From contig NZ_CP134706.1 of NCBI RefSeq assembly GCF_038246755.1, forward strand, positions 5,893,501-5,957,500: a DNA stretch of 64,000 nucleotides, in the 5' to 3' direction. Shown piece after piece: positions 61,123 to 64,000 of this stretch (the first letter of the stretch is position 1; the number at the start of each line of letters is the position of its first letter). Below the pieces are notes generated by a model that was given only the letters and a program-made list of their open reading frames with translations, did not search any database and was not told where the DNA came from. Made by a program: the position numbers and the translations under genes. This DNA comes from Micromonospora sp. FIMYZ51. GTDB lineage: Bacteria; Actinomycetota; Actinomycetes; Mycobacteriales; Micromonosporaceae.

Positions 61123-61952
61123 CAGCGTTCCAGGTTGGCCAGGTAGTGCCGGGAGGCCGCGTAGGCCCGGCTGATCCGCCGCCCCACCGCTGCCATGTCC
61201 CGGTACGCCCAAGGCGTGTCGTCGCGCGGCTCCAGCCCACCGGTGGGCAGCACGTGCACCTCCACCCCTTCGGGCAGCGCGGCCATCTCCCGGGCGAACC
61301 GGTGCCGGCGGGCGATCTCGAACGCGACCTGGGCGATCTCCCAGGGTCGCCGGGGCGGAGTCAGCGCCCGCTCGATCCGCCCCACCTGGAGTACGAAGAT
61401 CCGGCCGGCGCCGGCCGCCACCGCCTCCCCGATGGGGATGGAGTTGACGATCCCGCCGTCGAGGTAGTGCTGGTCACCGATGCGTGCCGGCGGCAGCAGA
61501 CCCGGCACGGAGGCGGACGCCAGTACGGCGGGCACCACCGGCCCGCTGACGAACCAGTGTTCCGCCGCTCGTTCGATGTTCGCCGCGCAGCAGCGGAAGG
61601 GGATCTTCAGGTCGGCGAAGGTGGTTTCCGCGCCCAGTTCGCTCTCCAGCAGTTTGCGCAGCGGCCGGGGTGAGTGCAGGTGGGTACGGGCGGCGAAGCG
61701 GCGCAGTTGCCGGGCCACCGAGTCGCCGTACACCTCGCTCGCCTCGGGCGAGGCCCAGAGTCGTACCAGCCGGTCGGTGACCGCCTCGGTCGGGTCGGCG
61801 GCGACCAGGGCGCCGTTGACCGCGCCGATCGACGTGCCGAGCACCAGGTCGGGCCGGATCCCGGCGCGGAACAGGGCCCGCAGCATGCCCACCTCGACCG
61901 CGCCGAGGACGCCGCCGCCCCCGAGCACGAACGCCACCGGTCCCCGCGCCAT
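61122..61952 (-). CDS. Patatin-like phospholipase
   Basis: 276 aa. GGGGVLGAVEVG is the oxyanion loop, GTSIGAVNG the nucleophile elbow with catalytic Ser, YLDGGIVNSIP the catalytic Asp. No signal peptide. ATG 61952 has AGGA 9 nt upstream; a longer start gives 16 more residues without a ribosome site. Coupled to the acyltransferase gene, implying a deacylation-reacylation pair. Confidence 0.92.
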   Translation of the reverse strand: MARGPVAFVLGGGGVLGAVEVGMLRALFRAGIRPDLVLGTSIGAVNGALVAADPTEAVTDRLVRLWASPEASEVYGDSVARQLRRFAARTHLHSPRPLRKLLESELGAETTFADLKIPFRCCAANIERAAEHWFVSGPVVPAVLASASVPGLLPPARIGDQHYLDGGIVNSIPIGEAVAAGAGRIFVLQVGRIERALTPPRRPWEIAQVAFEIARRHRFAREMAALPEGVEVHVLPTGGLEPRDDTPWAYRDMAAVGRRISRAYAASRHYLANLER

Positions 61953-62165
61953 GCCGTCAATCCTGGCACGCCCCGCCGACGCGCGGTCATCCCGATCCAC
62001 CTGCGCTCCGCTCCACCGTCACCGGGACTCGCGCAGGGTAACCCTGCCGAGCGCGCTCACGTACCGGCCGTGTCGTGCCCCGCACCGATGGCTGGCGATG
62101 CGTTGACAGCGGAGCAACATTCGCGCAACCTGATACCGCTACCACCTATGAGGCAGGTGCGATCC

Positions 62166-63785
62166 GTGAAGCCAGCACTGCAGCCCGGCCGGTTGCTGGC
62201 CACCAGATACCGGCTGATCAACCAGATCGGTGCCGGTGGCATGTCGGTGATCTGGCGAGCCCACGACGAGGTGCTCGACCGGGTGGTCGCACTGAAGGTG
62301 CTCGCCCCCTCACTTGCCGCCGACGCCCGGTTCCGGGACATGGTCCGCGAGGAGGCCCGGGCCGCCGCCCAGCTCGTCCACCCGCACGTGACGTCGGTCC
62401 ACGACTACGGCGAGACCGTCTCACCGGACGGCTCCATCACCTCGTTCGTGGTGATGGAACTGCTCTCCGGCGAGGAGTTGGAGTTCCGGCTCACCGAGGG
62501 ACCGCTGCCCTGGCCCGAGGCGGTGGAGATCAGCGCCCAGGTCGCCGACGCGCTCGCCAGCGCGCACCGGCTCGGCATCGTGCACCGCGACATCACCACG
62601 GCCAACGTGATGATGACCCAGGTCGGTGCCAAGGTGCTCGACTTCGGCATCGCCACCCGGATCGGCACCCCGGACGACGACGAGGACGGTGCCACCTTCG
62701 GCACCCCGGCGTACGTGGCTCCGGAGCGGCTCGACGGGGCACCGGCCCAGCCGGCGACCGACGTCTACTCGCTAGGCGTGCTGCTGCACGAGACGCTTAC
62801 CGGCCGGGTGCCGTACCCGGCGGACACCTGGGAGGAACTCAGCGTCGCGTTGACTGAGGGTGCGCCGCCCACGCTCTCCGGCGTGCCGGGCCTGCCGCCC
62901 GCGGTGGCCGAGATCTGCCTGCGCTGCCTGTCCCGCGACCCGGCCGACCGGCCCACCGCCCGGCAGGTGGCGACCGTGCTCCGCGACCAGCTGCTGCCCG
63001 CCGATCCGCAGGCCAGCACGATGCTTGCCCCCACCGTGACGCTTCCTGCGGTCGAGCCGCCCCGAGAAGCCCCGGAGGAGGCACCACCGGCCGTTCCCGA
63101 GGTCGCGGGTATCGCGGTCGGCCCCGCCGCCCTCGGCTCACCGGGCGCACCCGACCAGCCGGCACGCGCACCCGACCAGCCGGCACGCGCACCCGACCAG
63201 CCGGCACGCGCACCCGACCAGCCGGCACGCGACCCCGTCGGCAGTGTCCGACCTGGCGGAGCGGCCCGGCTGCTGCGGCCCGCGCTTCTGGTGCCGGTGG
63301 CGGCGACGGCGCTGGTCGCCGTGGCACTGGCAATTGTGGCGCTGCTGCCGGAGGAGCACGAGCCACCCGCCGCGCTGCCCAGCAACGGGCCGACCGCGCA
63401 GGTCGAACCGACGCCACCGGAGGACACCGCAAGTCCCCAGCCACCGGTCACGCCCTCGACCACTGCGGCGCCACAGCCGAGGCCGTCTGTCACGCCCTCC
63501 GAGCCGGGCGGGACGGACACCCTGGTCGAGGCGGCGAATCGGCTCGAGACGGTGATCAGCTCCGGTCTCGCCGACGGCGGCATCCGCGAGGACGTCGGCC
63601 TCGACCTGCGCAACGAGCTACGCAACCTGACCCGGGCGGTGACCGGCGGCGAGGGCGAGTTGGGGCCGGGCGTCGCCCGGCTGCGCGAGAAGGTCTCCAC
63701 CCGGCTGGGCGAGCAGGCACTGAGCCCGGCGTACGCCCAGGAACTGGATGCGGCCATCGCCGCGCTGGGCGCCGCGCAGACCTGA
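62166..63785 (+). CDS. Membrane Ser/Thr protein kinase (PknB-like)
   Basis: 539 aa from GTG 62166 (GAGGCAGG upstream; ATG 62148 is an in-frame alternative). Kinase domain about 10-275: GAGGMSVIWRA, VALKVL, HRDITTANVM, DFGIATR, YVAPERLDG. The catalytic loop carries Thr where most Pkn kinases have Lys (HRDxK). A Pro/Ala linker with four PDQPARA repeats follows, one TM helix at about 375-395, and an extracytoplasmic C-terminal domain of about 130 residues after a Pro/Thr stretch; no PASTA repeats. Likely signal unknown. Confidence 0.93.
   Translation: MKPALQPGRLLATRYRLINQIGAGGMSVIWRAHDEVLDRVVALKVLAPSLAADARFRDMVREEARAAAQLVHPHVTSVHDYGETVSPDGSITSFVVMELLSGEELEFRLTEGPLPWPEAVEISAQVADALASAHRLGIVHRDITTANVMMTQVGAKVLDFGIATRIGTPDDDEDGATFGTPAYVAPERLDGAPAQPATDVYSLGVLLHETLTGRVPYPADTWEELSVALTEGAPPTLSGVPGLPPAVAEICLRCLSRDPADRPTARQVATVLRDQLLPADPQASTMLAPTVTLPAVEPPREAPEEAPPAVPEVAGIAVGPAALGSPGAPDQPARAPDQPARAPDQPARAPDQPARDPVGSVRPGGAARLLRPALLVPVAATALVAVALAIVALLPEEHEPPAALPSNGPTAQVEPTPPEDTASPQPPVTPSTTAAPQPRPSVTPSEPGGTDTLVEAANRLETVISSGLADGGIREDVGLDLRNELRNLTRAVTGGEGELGPGVARLREKVSTRLGEQALSPAYAQELDAAIAALGAAQT
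63148..63231 (+). repeat. Four 21-bp tandem repeats in the kinase linker
   Basis: CCCGACCAGCCGGCACGCGCA repeated about four times (the last ends in GAC), encoding PDQPARA in the disordered linker before the TM helix. Confidence 0.92.
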
Positions 63786-63828
63786 TCCGGGCCGGTCAGC
63801 CCGGCGTGCTGCGCTCGGCTTCCTCCGG

Positions 63829-64000
63829 TCAGCCCGGCGTGCTGCGCACGGGTTCCCGCGCCACACCGCCGGACGGCGTGGCGGCGAGGAACCGTCGGTA
63901 CACCGCCTCGTAACCGGCCGCCATCCGCTCGGTGGAGAAGGTCCGTGCGACGTGCGCCACGCACTCCGCCGGGTCGAGATCGGGTGCGTCGCGCAGTGCC
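63829..64000 (-). CDS. C-terminus of a probable GT4 glycosyltransferase
   Basis: Open from the window end to a TGA at 63829-63831, 56 residues. ALRDAPDLDPAECVAHVART and FSTERMAAGYEAVYRRFLAA have the pattern of the last helix of family 4 glycosyltransferases (FSxERMxxxYExxYR). The start lies outside. Its last codons and stop are repeated 35 bp downstream (63794 on). Confidence 0.6.
   Translation of the reverse strand, partial: ALRDAPDLDPAECVAHVARTFSTERMAAGYEAVYRRFLAATPSGGVAREPVRSTPG

Noticed and set aside
62765..63964. 399-codon minus-strand ORF opposite the kinase
   Set aside because: Antisense of the kinase; no recognisable domain, while the other frame has all kinase motifs.

Overview
The window is high-GC actinomycete DNA, most like Micromonosporaceae (Micromonospora/Salinispora type). 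Evidence: strong G/C bias at third codon positions, many GTG starts, the actinobacterial order argS-lysA-hom-thrC-thrB-rho-rpmE-prfA, several actinobacterial families (DUF397 with XRE/DUF5753, SCO7613-like membrane protein, DUF3105, DUF305), and interspersed palindromic repeats such as those I recall from Micromonospora. The genus is inferred from features, not from a database search.

Layout. 1-17 kb: the 3' part of a GGDEF gene, then a housekeeping block on the minus strand (prfA, rpmE, rho, thrB, thrC, hom, lysA, argS) for translation, transcription termination and aspartate-family amino acids. It is interrupted between thrC and thrB by an RND pump, an MFS transporter and a small membrane protein. 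17-26 kb: DUF3105/DUF305 pair, degenerate IS630-like transposase, tRNA-Arg(CCG), ArsR-SRPBCC operon, glutaredoxin, divergent XRE/methionine aminopeptidase, a Sfp-type phosphopantetheinyl transferase, an acyl-CoA synthetase coupled to a stand-alone LigD-type polymerase domain, and a PEP-mutase-family enzyme. 26-34 kb: TetR-controlled MMPL exporter, then a likely macrolide-resistance locus (erythromycin-esterase-like enzyme and an Erm 23S rRNA methyltransferase). Erm has a leader peptide, a chain of competing hairpins and a WhiB7-like promoter. 34-46 kb: FabG, GH13, secreted GH18 and GH16 enzymes, YbdK-type ligase, CoA-disulfide-reductase-like flavoprotein, WGR/beta-propeller protein, APH(6)-like kinase, Nei-type glycosylase. 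46-50 kb: accessory cassette of DUF397/XRE, two small proteins, and a Panacea-Fic toxin-antitoxin module preceded by a LexA-like box. 50-64 kb: SDR, repeat-rich membrane protein, ddaH-rocD arginine/ornithine catabolism, FHA plus pterin dehydratase, a large membrane protein broken by two single-base frameshifts, PlsC/patatin lipid pair, a Ser/Thr kinase, and the end of a probable glycosyltransferase.

Most notable signals: (1) the Erm attenuator; (2) a roughly 55-bp interspersed element (five copies) that lies directly at or after stop codons in sense orientation in four cases and is inserted in frame in a coding sequence in the fifth; (3) the SOS-linked Panacea-Fic module; (4) several well-formed operators (double TetR palindrome, tandem ATTTCA-N3-TGAAAT sites upstream of nei, ArsR, XRE and LacI-type palindromes). 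No CRISPR array, prophage or complete insertion sequence was seen.
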